Position numbers and translations under genes: made by a program. A DNA stretch of 35,833 nucleotides from a virus, in IMG/VR virus record IMGVR_UViG_3300045918_000033, positions 1 to 35,833 of that record; one strand, written 5' to 3'. A model generated the notes under the pieces. That model was not told the origin of the DNA. It saw only the letters and a program-made list of their open reading frames with translations, and did not search any database. This document shows, piece after piece, positions 1-7,484 of this stretch; within the stretch, counting starts at the first letter, position 1, and every line of letters starts with the position of its first letter.

Positions 1-389
1 CGTGTTTCTTGCTACTAGGTATGAATTATCATGATTTTTTATCCCCTTGTCTAATGATTTATTTTCATAAGTGGGGCATCCTTTAGCATAAAAACGAATA
101 AGGATTAAAACGCGATTCTACGCATCTGTGTGCTCGCCCTAATCACCCTATCAAAATTTTATGACAAAGTCTCCTGGCCCCCTCCTGGCCCTTCCTAGGC
201 TACCTGGGTGGTTATCAGACTTTTACAATTTTCCGCCTCGGTGGGCCCAACCGCACGTAAATTATTTCAAAATAAAGCTACCAAGTCATTTTACTGCATA
301 AACTGCATAAACTACATAAACTGCATAAACTGCATAAACTGCATAAACTGCATAAACCTAATAAATCAAAGCACTTAATAAATTTTGTC
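1..389. other. Non-coding leader upstream of terS
   Basis: No convincing gene is visible here. The stretch holds a pair of CCTCCTGGCCC-like repeats around 171-191 and the 9-bp tandem repeats listed separately. Its place directly before the small terminase gene makes it a candidate packaging site (cos or pac) or a genome end, but that is inferred from position only. Confidence 0.5.
294..356 (+). repeat. Seven tandem 9-bp repeats (CTGCATAAA)
   Basis: The unit CTGCATAAA is repeated seven times without gaps (294-302, 303-311, 312-320, 321-329, 330-338, 339-347, 348-356). The third copy reads CTACATAAA; the other six are identical. The array ends 33 bases before the promoter -35 box and about 130 bases before terS. 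Iterated short sites next to a small terminase gene are typical of terminase recognition sites, and iterons also occur at replication origins or regulator sites. The sequence alone does not decide between these. Confidence 0.9.
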
Positions 390-418
390 TTGACCCCTCC
401 CGCTAAAAGTAGTATAAT
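390..418 (+). promoter_or_regulatory. Sigma70 promoter for the terS operon
   Basis: A -35 box TTGACC (390-395) and a perfect -10 box TATAAT (413-418) are separated by exactly 17 bases. Transcription would begin near 425, about 60 bases before terS. It is the first of several near-consensus promoters in the window and probably drives the run of tightly packed genes up to the terminator at 4281. Confidence 0.85.
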
Positions 419-447
419 ATATTCTTTGGAAAGTGAAAAAACACTAT

Positions 448-483
448 ATGCGACAGCATCAACTAATTATTAGGAACCCTTAA
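448..483 (+). CDS. Possible 11-codon leader peptide before terS
   Basis: ATG at 448 opens an 11-codon frame (MRQHQLIIRNP) whose TAA stop directly abuts the terS ATG at 484, in the same frame. It lies between the promoter start point and terS. The nearest Shine-Dalgarno-like stretch (GGAAAG, 428-433) is too far upstream to be convincing. It may be chance, or it may couple translation into terS. Confidence 0.2.
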   Translation: MRQHQLIIRNP

Positions 484-1008
484 ATGAGTCAATCAGGTTC
501 AATGGCTAACCTTGTAAGAGGAGGTGTAAGGAAGGGCCTAGCGTTCAGCCCCCCTACTGCTAGCCCAGCCGAAATGCTACGAATATCCCCCGAAGGTTTA
601 GAGGTAGCAAATGTTTACCTAGCCTGCCAAAGTATTGAAGAAACTTCTAGGTCTTTAGGAATACCTACGGATATGGTATCACAATTCCTAGCTAAGTCAG
701 ATATTCGTCAATATATTGATAGTATCTTTCTAGATATAGGATATAATAACCAGTTCAAATTATCGCAAGTTATGGACGCAGTAATTGCTAAGAAGCTACA
801 AACGATGGATGAGGCTGAAATAGGCTCGGATAAAGATATTATAGAAATTCTAGCTCTTAAGCATAAAATGGCTATGGACGTTCTAGATAGGCAGATTAAA
901 CTAGAAACAGTACGTAATAGTGGGGTCAGAAATCAAACTAATGTACAAATTAACGGAGGTGGTTCAGCGTATGATTCTTTGCTTGAGAAACTTATTTCTA
1001 AGGGTTAG
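484..1008 (+). CDS. Probable terminase small subunit (TerS)
   Basis: This 174-residue protein probably binds the packaging site and hands DNA to the large terminase. Residues about 39-80 look like a helix-turn-helix region (VYLACQSIEETSRSLGIP and what follows), and the rest is largely helical, ending in a flexible Gly/Asn-rich tail, which fits small terminase architecture and size. An AGGA Shine-Dalgarno at 472-475 sits eight bases before the ATG. It is the first gene after a strong promoter and a repeat array, as expected for terS, although terL lies 3.4 kb downstream instead of next to it. The call rests on position and general shape, not on a diagnostic motif. Confidence 0.6.
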   Translation: MSQSGSMANLVRGGVRKGLAFSPPTASPAEMLRISPEGLEVANVYLACQSIEETSRSLGIPTDMVSQFLAKSDIRQYIDSIFLDIGYNNQFKLSQVMDAVIAKKLQTMDEAEIGSDKDIIEILALKHKMAMDVLDRQIKLETVRNSGVRNQTNVQINGGGSAYDSLLEKLISKG

Positions 1009-1123
1009 TGGGTACTTACTAAGCTTAGGAGGAGTACTAGTGGGAGCGCTTGCTATTCCCTTAATTATTATTTTAGCAGGTTTATTCTTTGGAGGCATAT
1101 GGCTATTAGTAAAGTCAGAGTAA
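971..1123 (+). CDS. Small membrane protein, 50 residues
   Basis: I do not recognise this protein. It has a short basic N-terminus followed by a long hydrophobic, glycine-rich stretch (about residues 13-46) that would form one long or two short membrane helices. The frame is open further upstream to an ATG at 920, but the ATG at 971 is preceded by a strong Shine-Dalgarno (GGAGGT, 955-960), so 971 is preferred. It overlaps the last 38 bases of terS and the first 25 bases of the glycosyltransferase gene, which suggests coupled translation. It could be an inner-membrane partner of the downstream glycosyltransferase, but that is inference. Confidence 0.5.
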   Translation: MILCLRNLFLRVSGYLLSLGGVLVGALAIPLIIILAGLFFGGIWLLVKSE

Positions 1124-2313
1124 CGCATGCTCAATTAGTAGCATTCGATGCGGCAACCGCACTTTTGGAGAAGCGTAAATATTTACCAGCTTCTCGGAAA
1201 TTCTTAGCGTTGCTCAAAGTGGTGAAATTCGCCGAAGCTTATGTAAACTTAGGCAACTGCTACCGTGGTTTAGGACGTGAAGATTCAGCTGGAATGGCGT
1301 ATGAGTCCTCTCTTAGTGTACCTTTACTATCGGGTAATCATGGAATGGCTCTTAATAATCTAGGTTTACACCAGTATGTACTAGGAAACGATGTAGAGGC
1401 TATTCGCTGGTATAAGAAGTGTATTGAAGCTGACCCAGAGAACTTAGATGTTTACTGGAATCAAGCTACCTCAGTATTACGAATGGCTTGCTCGGGGCGA
1501 CTAGACTTGATGGGTATTGGTTGGGACTTGTATGAGACTCGGTTTTCTAAGACAGTACCTACTAAATTACACACGGATGTTACGTTACCTTTGTGGTCGG
1601 GTGATAAATGCGCTGTTATCGTACTAGCGGAGCAAGGTATAGGTGACCAATTCATGTTTGGGCGGTATTTATTTGCTTTACGTGAGTATACAGGGTGTAG
1701 AGTAGTAGTACAGTGCGAAGCTTCTTTAGCTTTTATGTTCAACTTAGCTGGCTTTTCTACCTGCTTTAAGCCTTCTGACGTAGCTGCTTCATTAGAGGGG
1801 GTTCAAGTAATACCGATATGCTCCTTAGCTAGAGCATTTTGGGATTCTCCTTTGATTCGTGCGGAGTGGATGGATGGTTTAGTTAGTAGTGTTAGAGAAT
1901 TTTCTAGCGACTTTTATAACATCGGGGTTGTATGGGCGGGGTCAGCTACTCACGCTAACGATAAGCACCGATCTGTTGGAGTTGGTAGATTCAACCGCCT
2001 TAACCGTATTGAAGGGGTTAAGCTGTGGTCGTTCCAAGGTGGTGGGTATAACTCATTAGAGTGTAAGAACTGGCATGATACTATGGCAGCAATTAATGGG
2101 CTTGACCTAGTAATTACTGTAGATACTTCTGTAGCGCATGCTTGTGGAGCTATGGGTAAACCTTGTTGGGTAATGATGCCTTCTCAAGAGACTGACTTTA
2201 GATGGGGTTCAGAAGGCTCTTCTAACTTCTGGTATCCTTCGGTACGTGTATTCAGGAACCCCAATGATTGGGATTTCGTATTTAATAATGTGTATGAGGA
2301 GCTAGCAGGATGA
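1099..2313 (+). CDS. TPR-repeat glycosyltransferase (GT9/heptosyltransferase-like)
   Basis: This 404-residue protein has TPR-like helical repeats over about residues 5-130 (for example AEAYVNLGNCYRGLGRED) and a C-terminal glycosyltransferase domain. Matching motifs are a QGIGDQFMFGRY segment near residue 180, VVWAGS near 276, and DLVITVDTSVAHACGAMGKP near 335-354, followed by W-rich PSQETDFRWG and WYPSVRVF. These fit the TPR-linked heptosyltransferase-like (GT9-type) fold, which transfers a sugar from a nucleotide donor. Substrate is unknown: host lipopolysaccharide, a virion protein or modified DNA are all possible. A GGAGG Shine-Dalgarno at 1091-1095 supports the start. It lies in a cassette with small membrane peptides and a FkbM methyltransferase. 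Confidence 0.8.
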   Translation: MAISKVRVTHAQLVAFDAATALLEKRKYLPASRKFLALLKVVKFAEAYVNLGNCYRGLGREDSAGMAYESSLSVPLLSGNHGMALNNLGLHQYVLGNDVEAIRWYKKCIEADPENLDVYWNQATSVLRMACSGRLDLMGIGWDLYETRFSKTVPTKLHTDVTLPLWSGDKCAVIVLAEQGIGDQFMFGRYLFALREYTGCRVVVQCEASLAFMFNLAGFSTCFKPSDVAASLEGVQVIPICSLARAFWDSPLIRAEWMDGLVSSVREFSSDFYNIGVVWAGSATHANDKHRSVGVGRFNRLNRIEGVKLWSFQGGGYNSLECKNWHDTMAAINGLDLVITVDTSVAHACGAMGKPCWVMMPSQETDFRWGSEGSSNFWYPSVRVFRNPNDWDFVFNNVYEELAG

Positions 2314-2393
2314 TTTGGTTTTTACTATTTATGGCGTTCGTAGGCTGCTTATGGGCGTATGACTTTATTACACGATACTTTAAAGGGTTCTAA
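2310..2393 (+). CDS. Mini membrane protein, 27 residues
   Basis: The ATG at 2310 overlaps the glycosyltransferase stop (ATGA), and the short frame ends with TAA at 2393, one base before the next gene. The peptide is 27 residues: a hydrophobic helix with W, F and L (MIWFLLFMAFVGCLWAYDF), then a short basic tail. This is the plan of a single-pass membrane peptide. The ATGA coupling and exact fit between two genes argue that it is real. Its function is unknown; it might anchor or regulate the neighbouring enzymes. Confidence 0.5.
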   Translation: MIWFLLFMAFVGCLWAYDFITRYFKGF

Positions 2394-2394
2394 T

Positions 2395-3117
2395 ATGAAA
2401 GACTATGTAGCTAAAGTACAAGGACGTTGGGGGGATTGTTACTACGTAAAAGGGGACCAGTTTGTTGGGTATTCCTTACGTGAATACGGAGAATATAACC
2501 CTGACGAGACGGAGTATATACTTCAGCTAGCTGATGAAAAACAGGGACTCGTACTAGATATTGGCGCTAATATTGGCGTAATTGCTCAAGCACTTGCTTA
2601 TAAGGGACACCATGTTGTAGCTTTTGAACCACAAGTAGGGCTATTTGATATTTTAACCGAGAACCTCAAGCCCTATCCTCTTAGTACTACTGTGTATAAT
2701 ACTGCAGTAGGCTCTTCTAATAGTACTACCACAATGCCACGCCAACGTTACTATAATAAAGGTAACTTTGGAGGTATTAGTTGTGGATCTGGTGACATTA
2801 TAGTACCAGTAGCTACTATTGACTCCTTAGAGCTAGGTACAGTTAGCCTAATGAAGGTGGATGTTGAAGGCTGGGAAGAGGAAGTACTACGAGGTGCAGT
2901 ATCTACTATTCTAAAGGATAAGCCGATTCTATACTTAGAAGCTGATAGAGAGGATAAGATTCCTTCGTTATACAGATTCGTTACTGAAGTACTGGAATAT
3001 ACATGGGAACATCATAATCCTAGACTTTTCCGAGAAGAGAACTTCTTTAATAATCCTAGCAATGTATGGGCTCCTATGAACTATGCTTCTTATAACGTAG
3101 TGTGTAGACCAAAATGA
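2395..3117 (+). CDS. FkbM-family SAM-dependent methyltransferase
   Basis: This 240-residue protein has a Rossmann methyltransferase core: the SAM-binding motif LVLDIGANIGVIAQALA (about residues 52-68), an acidic residue after the second strand (VVAFEPQ), and MKVDVEGWEEEVLRGA, the hallmark of the FkbM family. FkbM enzymes O-methylate sugars and natural products. Directly after a glycosyltransferase, the likely role is capping or decorating a glycan. The frame extends upstream to an ATG at 2359, but the ATG at 2395 has a well-placed AAAGGG Shine-Dalgarno and follows the mini-gene stop, so 2395 is chosen. Its TGA overlaps the next start (ATGA). Confidence 0.8.
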   Translation: MKDYVAKVQGRWGDCYYVKGDQFVGYSLREYGEYNPDETEYILQLADEKQGLVLDIGANIGVIAQALAYKGHHVVAFEPQVGLFDILTENLKPYPLSTTVYNTAVGSSNSTTTMPRQRYYNKGNFGGISCGSGDIIVPVATIDSLELGTVSLMKVDVEGWEEEVLRGAVSTILKDKPILYLEADREDKIPSLYRFVTEVLEYTWEHHNPRLFREENFFNNPSNVWAPMNYASYNVVCRPK

Positions 3118-3731
3118 AAATCCTAGTAGCCTATGAGTACTCTGGTAGGGTACGTGAAGCCTTCCGAGCTTTAGGACATGACGTTATTTCCTGTGACTTC
3201 GAAGAGTCAGATGATACTAGCCCTTACCACTACGTAGGCGACGTACTAGAGTTAATTAGTGAGTTAGGTCATGAGTTTGACTTAATGATTGCTCACCCTC
3301 CTTGCACCTACCTAACTGTATCAGCTAATAAATGGTTTAAAGACCAACCTCCTAGAGCGTCAGGTGTACTAGTAGGTCAAGCTCGTAGGGATGCTAGGGA
3401 AGAGGCAGTTGACTTCTTTATGAAGTTATACAACTGCCCTATTCCTAAGATAGCTATTGAAAACCCTATAGGTACTATGAGTTCTAGGTTTCGTAAGCCT
3501 AACCAAGTTATCCAACCTTGGATGTTTGGTCTCCCAGTTACAAAAGCTACGTGCCTATGGACTCGTGGACTACCTAATTTAACCCCAACTAATGAAATAA
3601 AAGAAGAAATGCTAGCTAACCCAAATAGAGAATACTCCCAAAATTTACCACCTAGCCCTACTAGGTGGAAAGAGCGTTCACGTACTTATCAAGGAATTGC
3701 AGACGCGATGGCGTCTCAATGGGGGCAATAA
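3114..3731 (+). CDS. Short cytosine-DNA-methyltransferase-like protein
   Basis: This 205-residue protein begins with a strand-loop motif (ILVAYEYSGRVREAFRALGH), followed by an acidic SCDFEESD strand end, a GDVLEL segment, and AHPPCTYLTVSAN, which carries the Pro-Pro-Cys of cytosine-5 methyltransferases. A later IAIENPIG resembles the ENV motif. It belongs to a short phage family usually annotated as DNA cytosine methyltransferase. At 205 residues it lacks room for a normal target-recognition domain, so its real target is uncertain. It may protect phage DNA from restriction. It is translationally coupled to the FkbM gene by ATGA. Confidence 0.6.
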   Translation: MKILVAYEYSGRVREAFRALGHDVISCDFEESDDTSPYHYVGDVLELISELGHEFDLMIAHPPCTYLTVSANKWFKDQPPRASGVLVGQARRDAREEAVDFFMKLYNCPIPKIAIENPIGTMSSRFRKPNQVIQPWMFGLPVTKATCLWTRGLPNLTPTNEIKEEMLANPNREYSQNLPPSPTRWKERSRTYQGIADAMASQWGQ

Positions 3732-4276
3732 TGACAATCGGAATTTACAAGATTAGTTGGGACGGAGTAGTTTATATTGGTCAATCTGTTAATGTAGATA
3801 AGCGTATTAAGACCCATATGAATAATTTAGTAAAATCTAAACATTCTAATAAAACTATGCAGTCCATGTATGATACTTGGGGGCCTCCTAGGTTTGCCGG
3901 TTTAATCTGTAAAGTTAGCGAGTATGAGCTAAACTCCGCTGAAGTATACTTTATTGAAGAGTTTAACTCATACCACGAAGGGTTAAATGGTAACGCAGGT
4001 GGAGGTACAAGGACAGGTGGAGAGTTAGATAAGTCTTGGACTCCTGAGTACTCCGTATCTTATAAAGAACCAGAGTGTACTAGACCTATAAGGGTAAAGG
4101 ATCCTTTAGGATACTTAGCTAACCATAGTTGGCCTGAAGGGTGGAAGAGAAAGCATATTGCAGCTTACTGTTCTGGTAAACCTATTCCTCTAGTAGGGAG
4201 CCCTATTAGTACTACTTGGTGTGTTATTGCAATAATCGCTATAATTTTAATAACTACTGTTAGTTTATTTACATAA
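3731..4276 (+). CDS. GIY-YIG endonuclease with C-terminal membrane segment
   Basis: The 181-residue protein opens with a GIY-YIG nuclease domain: GIY at residues 4-6, YIG at 15-17, the conserved Arg at 25 and the metal-binding Glu probably at 71 (AEVYFIEEF). Such free-standing nucleases are usually mobile homing endonucleases in phage genomes. The middle (about 95-155) is not recognised. The last 25 residues are strongly hydrophobic (TTWCVIAIIAIILITTVSLF), which is unusual for a DNA nuclease and suggests a membrane anchor or a fused peptide. The ATG overlaps the previous stop (TAATG); an upstream in-frame ATG at 3665 would overlap the MTase gene and is not favoured. A terminator follows at once. 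Confidence 0.8.
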   Translation: MTIGIYKISWDGVVYIGQSVNVDKRIKTHMNNLVKSKHSNKTMQSMYDTWGPPRFAGLICKVSEYELNSAEVYFIEEFNSYHEGLNGNAGGGTRTGGELDKSWTPEYSVSYKEPECTRPIRVKDPLGYLANHSWPEGWKRKHIAAYCSGKPIPLVGSPISTTWCVIAIIAIILITTVSLFT

Positions 4277-4280
4277 CAAA

Positions 4281-4316
4281 AGCCCCTAACTCACTGAGTT
4301 AGGGGCTTTAATTTTA
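4281..4316 (+). terminator. Rho-independent terminator of the terS cassette
   Basis: A perfect 12-bp stem (AGCCCCTAACTC at 4281-4292 with GAGTTAGGGGCT at 4296-4307) and a 3-base loop are followed by TTAATTTTAT. It closes the accessory cassette, separating it from terL, which has its own promoter just downstream. Confidence 0.9.
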
Positions 4317-4319
4317 TAC

Positions 4320-4348
4320 TTGACTTATTCTGTTATTAGTGTTAAGAT
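4320..4348 (+). promoter_or_regulatory. Promoter for terL
   Basis: TTGACT (4320-4325), a 17-base spacer and TAAGAT (4343-4348). The upstream part, ATTTTATACTTGACTT (4311-4326), is identical over 16 bases to the promoter before the gpL-like gene at 21407-21422. Placed between a terminator and terL, it should drive the large terminase. Confidence 0.75.
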
Positions 4349-4376
4349 AGCAAGATAATAACTATAAGAGTATAAA

Positions 4377-5678
4377 ATGCTTACTATCAGTAGACCCGAT
4401 GTAGAATTCGAACGCATAACCCCCTTTCCAGTAGAGACTAGGTTTATTAAGTTACCTATTGAGAACTACCTAGATGCCTTGGCAAACCCTAATAGAGGAG
4501 ATGAGACTAATAACGCACAGCGGGCACTTATTAATGCAGTTAATAACCCTAAGTACCGATTCATATGTGCGGCGCTCTCGCGCCGGTTAGGAAAAACGTA
4601 TATAGCAAATATTATTGCGCAGCTAGTACTCCTAGTACCTAATAGCACCGTACTTATTATTAGTCCAAACTATAATCTATCAGGTATCTCATTTGAGCTA
4701 CAGCGTAAGTTTATCAAGCATTTTGGACTAGAAGTTGCTCGTGATAACTTAAAAGATAAAGTTTTAGAGCTTCCAAATGGCTCAATGATTCGATTAGGAG
4801 CGGCTACGCAAGTTGACTCATGCGTTGGGCGTTCGTATGATTTGATTGTGTTCGATGAAAGTGCGCTTTGCAAAGGGGGTCAAGAGGCGTTTAATGTGGC
4901 GCTTCGTCCTACACTAGATAAGCCTGGTAGTAAAGCGATCTTCATTTCTACACCCCGTGGTAAGAAGAATTGGTTCGCTGTATTCCATCAGCGTGGATTT
5001 TCTAGTGAATTTCCTGAATGGTGCAGTATTCATGCTGACTATCATGAGAATCCTAGAATGGATGAAAAGGATATTGCAGAAGCTCGTAAGGTAATGTCTA
5101 AGGCTGAATTTGACCAAGAGTATATGGCATCATTTGTTACCTATGAAGGAGCTATTTATTGTCTACCTCCTGAATGTGTAGTTGAACATGAAATAGAGGT
5201 AGAAGAGCACTGGGAAATTATTGGAGGTCTTGACCCAGGTTACCGGGATCCAACTGCCTTTATTATTCTAGCGTATGATGGATACAAAGAGAGGTTCTAT
5301 GTTCTAGCTGAATACCAAAATGCGGAAGCTACTACTGAAGGTCACGCAGCAATTCTTAATGAAATGATAGCCAAATATAAAGTAGAGACAGTTTTTATTG
5401 ACCCTGCTGCTGCTCAGTTTGCGGGCGATTTAGCGATGACCTACGATATTGCTACGTCCAAAGCTAAAAAAGATATACTACCTGGAATCACATACTGCCA
5501 GAACGTAGTTGATACAGGCCGTTTGATTGTACCTGCGGACTGTTTAGTTACATTAGAGGGCCTAGACCAGTACCAATGGGACCAGAATGAAACTATCTCG
5601 AGAGAGCGTCCTATGCATGGTATGGCCTCCCATATGATGGATGCCCTACGTTACGCTATTTACAGCTTCACCCGATAG
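4377..5678 (+). CDS. Terminase large subunit
   Basis: This 433-residue ATP-driven packaging motor and nuclease has an N-terminal ATPase domain: a deviant Walker A SRRLGKT (residues 68-74), Walker B LIVFDE (156-161), and the coupling motif ISTPRG (190-195). The C-terminal RNase-H-like nuclease shows GGLDPGY (Asp near 286), VFIDPAA (Asp near 342) and MMDALRY near 421. The length is typical. The start lacks a strong Shine-Dalgarno but lies 28 bases after a promoter. A terminator shared with the opposing gene ends the unit. TerL is normally next to TerS; here an accessory cassette separates them. Confidence 0.95.
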   Translation: MLTISRPDVEFERITPFPVETRFIKLPIENYLDALANPNRGDETNNAQRALINAVNNPKYRFICAALSRRLGKTYIANIIAQLVLLVPNSTVLIISPNYNLSGISFELQRKFIKHFGLEVARDNLKDKVLELPNGSMIRLGAATQVDSCVGRSYDLIVFDESALCKGGQEAFNVALRPTLDKPGSKAIFISTPRGKKNWFAVFHQRGFSSEFPEWCSIHADYHENPRMDEKDIAEARKVMSKAEFDQEYMASFVTYEGAIYCLPPECVVEHEIEVEEHWEIIGGLDPGYRDPTAFIILAYDGYKERFYVLAEYQNAEATTEGHAAILNEMIAKYKVETVFIDPAAAQFAGDLAMTYDIATSKAKKDILPGITYCQNVVDTGRLIVPADCLVTLEGLDQYQWDQNETISRERPMHGMASHMMDALRYAIYSFTR

Positions 5679-5700
5679 GTTATTTACGTAACAAAATAAA

Positions 5701-5733
5701 AGCCCTAATTCTTAGTTGAATTAGGGCTTTTTC
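5701..5733. terminator. Bidirectional terminator between convergent genes
   Basis: The stem AGCCCTAATTC (5701-5711) with GAATTAGGGCT (5718-5728) has a 6-base loop. It has A-rich sequence (AAAATAAA) on its left and TTTTTCTATTT on its right, so it can stop transcription from both strands. It sits between terL (plus) and the minus-strand endonuclease gene, which end facing each other. Confidence 0.9.
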
Positions 5734-7397
5734 TATTTATACTCTTTTACAAATACTAAGTTGCCGGAATTATATACTCTAGTCCACCCAGCCGCCTCGG
5801 TCATCTGACGCTCCGTTTTCGTCGCGTCCCAGACCTCTGGCATAAGTTCCTCAAGTTTAGCCTTTTGGAACTTATAACGGTTAACTCGTTCCTTACCCTT
5901 ATAGTACGCATAGCCTGGCACTGTTTCACCAATTTTATTAAATCCTAGTGTCTCATACAGTTTACCGGTACTCCAGTCTCTAGCAGCGTAAGACATAATA
6001 GACTTAGGAGTATGTTGCTTAACAAAATAACTAAGTAGTTTACTAGCACCTCCTACTACGTTAGTGCCTAACTTCGAACAGTAGCGCACTAGCTCCCAGT
6101 CTACTGTACTCATCATTTTAGGTGTACCAAAGGTCATAATAGCTACTAACTCATTATCTTGGTAAAGGCCATAACGCACTCCTGAGGGGGCACCTGCACC
6201 TTGAATATGGTTAGTATCTAAGAATGATGTACTTTCGGCGTAAGGAACTTCTTTTACTTGTAGCTTTCTAGCAAAGATACGCGCGTTCTGGCCTAAAAGC
6301 CCTGCTATGCGCGATTTAATAATCTCTCGCTGATTTTCCCACTCCCATTCTAGAATATGGATAAGTTGGTAGCCAAAAGCTTCCACGCCATTTGTTTTAT
6401 CTTGATGGTACGTGCTAGGCTTCTTATCGTCTGAGTGCCAGTAAGTCCCATTGAACTCAAAGGCCAAACCTACGTCTGGCAGCACAATATCTAGCTCCTT
6501 GCCTACGAGTATCTTCCTATCATTTTCCTCAACCCAACCATCGTATAAGCTCTTTATATACTCTAGTAAGGACTTTTCTGCTTTTGATGTTCCTTTAGGC
6601 GAGCAGGCGGGACACGTAGTACAGTGCCCTGATAATAAGTCATTAGGTATTACTTCTGAGGTATGTCCACAGGAGGTATACCGTACCTCTACTTTATTTT
6701 TAACACCTGTGTACTCCCCAACTAGGCTAACGAAGGGATATTTAAGATTTAATTGTTCCTCAAATTCAGCAGAGGACTTCTTAGAAGAGCCCCTATGCCC
6801 CAAGTTACATATAGGACATATGTTACCCGCCCCTTTTAGCAAACTTGAGGGAGTTATACTATACTCATGCCTACATGCGCTATACTTATACAGTAGTGCA
6901 GTCTTACTATTAATATATTCCCCTAGTAGAGTAATACTAGGGTTTACACGTAGTAATTCTTCTGTAAACGCCTGTGTAGACTTTCTGTGGCCCCCTGATC
7001 TATTATTACATACAGGGCACTCCAAACCTAAACCTCCAAGTAACTGGCTCGGTGTAGCTTCATGGGAGTGCCCACAGGTACCATACATGTAAGACACCTT
7101 AGTCCTAGCACTAGCGTACTTACTAGTAAGTTTAATAGCAGGGTTTACTAAGTGTAACTCTTGCTTAAAGGTTTCATGGCTCTTTCTACGGGGGTCAGAA
7201 CACTTAGGGCATACTCCCTTTAATTTATTGATTAAGTTATGTGCAGATGTTCTATGCGTATGCCCACACTTAGTAAACTTAAGTTCTAAAGGCTCTTTAG
7301 CTCCAAGGTACTTACTTAGTAACTCTACCGCGCATCCAAGGTTATTTAGTTTGGCAATAAAGGTTTTAGCTCTTAGTAGTAACTCTTTATCATCCAT
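5733..7397 (-). CDS. Homing-type endonuclease: four zinc ribbons plus Vsr-like nuclease
   Basis: This 554-residue protein is the only plus-opposed gene. Residues 1-268 hold four tandem modules of about 65 residues, each with a C-[GR]-H and a C-P-x-C pair (Cys44/63/66, 108/127/130, 175/194/197, 243/262/265), resembling treble-clef or zinc-ribbon DNA-binding units. Residues 270-370 look like a Vsr/EDxHD-type nuclease: Glu274, Asp303 (KELDIVLP), FEFNGTYWHS (314-322) and a His331/Asp333 region. Residues 375-510 resemble a GNAT-like fold found in Hef-type phage homing proteins. It has its own near-consensus promoter. Function as a mobile endonuclease is inferred from the family. Confidence 0.75.
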   Translation of the reverse strand: MDDKELLLRAKTFIAKLNNLGCAVELLSKYLGAKEPLELKFTKCGHTHRTSAHNLINKLKGVCPKCSDPRRKSHETFKQELHLVNPAIKLTSKYASARTKVSYMYGTCGHSHEATPSQLLGGLGLECPVCNNRSGGHRKSTQAFTEELLRVNPSITLLGEYINSKTALLYKYSACRHEYSITPSSLLKGAGNICPICNLGHRGSSKKSSAEFEEQLNLKYPFVSLVGEYTGVKNKVEVRYTSCGHTSEVIPNDLLSGHCTTCPACSPKGTSKAEKSLLEYIKSLYDGWVEENDRKILVGKELDIVLPDVGLAFEFNGTYWHSDDKKPSTYHQDKTNGVEAFGYQLIHILEWEWENQREIIKSRIAGLLGQNARIFARKLQVKEVPYAESTSFLDTNHIQGAGAPSGVRYGLYQDNELVAIMTFGTPKMMSTVDWELVRYCSKLGTNVVGGASKLLSYFVKQHTPKSIMSYAARDWSTGKLYETLGFNKIGETVPGYAYYKGKERVNRYKFQKAKLEELMPEVWDATKTERQMTEAAGWTRVYNSGNLVFVKEYK

Positions 7398-7419
7398 ATA
7401 TTTTCCTATTTAAAGTACT

Positions 7420-7448
7420 ATTATACTCCTCACGGCTACTAAAGTCAA
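7420..7448 (-). promoter_or_regulatory. Minus-strand promoter of the zinc-ribbon endonuclease
   Basis: Read on the minus strand: TTGACT (7448-7443), 17-base spacer, TATAAT (7425-7420). It shares the string TATACTTGACTT with the plus-strand promoters at 4320 and 21416. It points into the endonuclease gene starting at 7397, which also has AGGAAA ahead of its ATG. Confidence 0.85.
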
Positions 7449-7484
7449 GTATATTTTCACTTATCTACAAAATAAAAATTATCC

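Noticed and set aside
294-356. CRISPR array
   Set aside because: The repeats are 9 bases, contiguous and without spacers.
2359-2394. Longer start for the FkbM methyltransferase
   Set aside because: No Shine-Dalgarno precedes it, and it overlaps the mini membrane gene; the ATG at 2395 has AAAGGG in place.
3665-3730. Longer start for the GIY-YIG gene
   Set aside because: It would overlap the methyltransferase-like gene by 67 bases, and the GIY motif normally lies close to the N-terminus; the TAATG start at 3731 fits better.
6451-7092. 213-codon plus-strand frame
   Set aside because: It is the antisense of the zinc-ribbon nuclease, which has clear domains, a promoter and a Shine-Dalgarno; the plus-strand protein has no recognisable motif.
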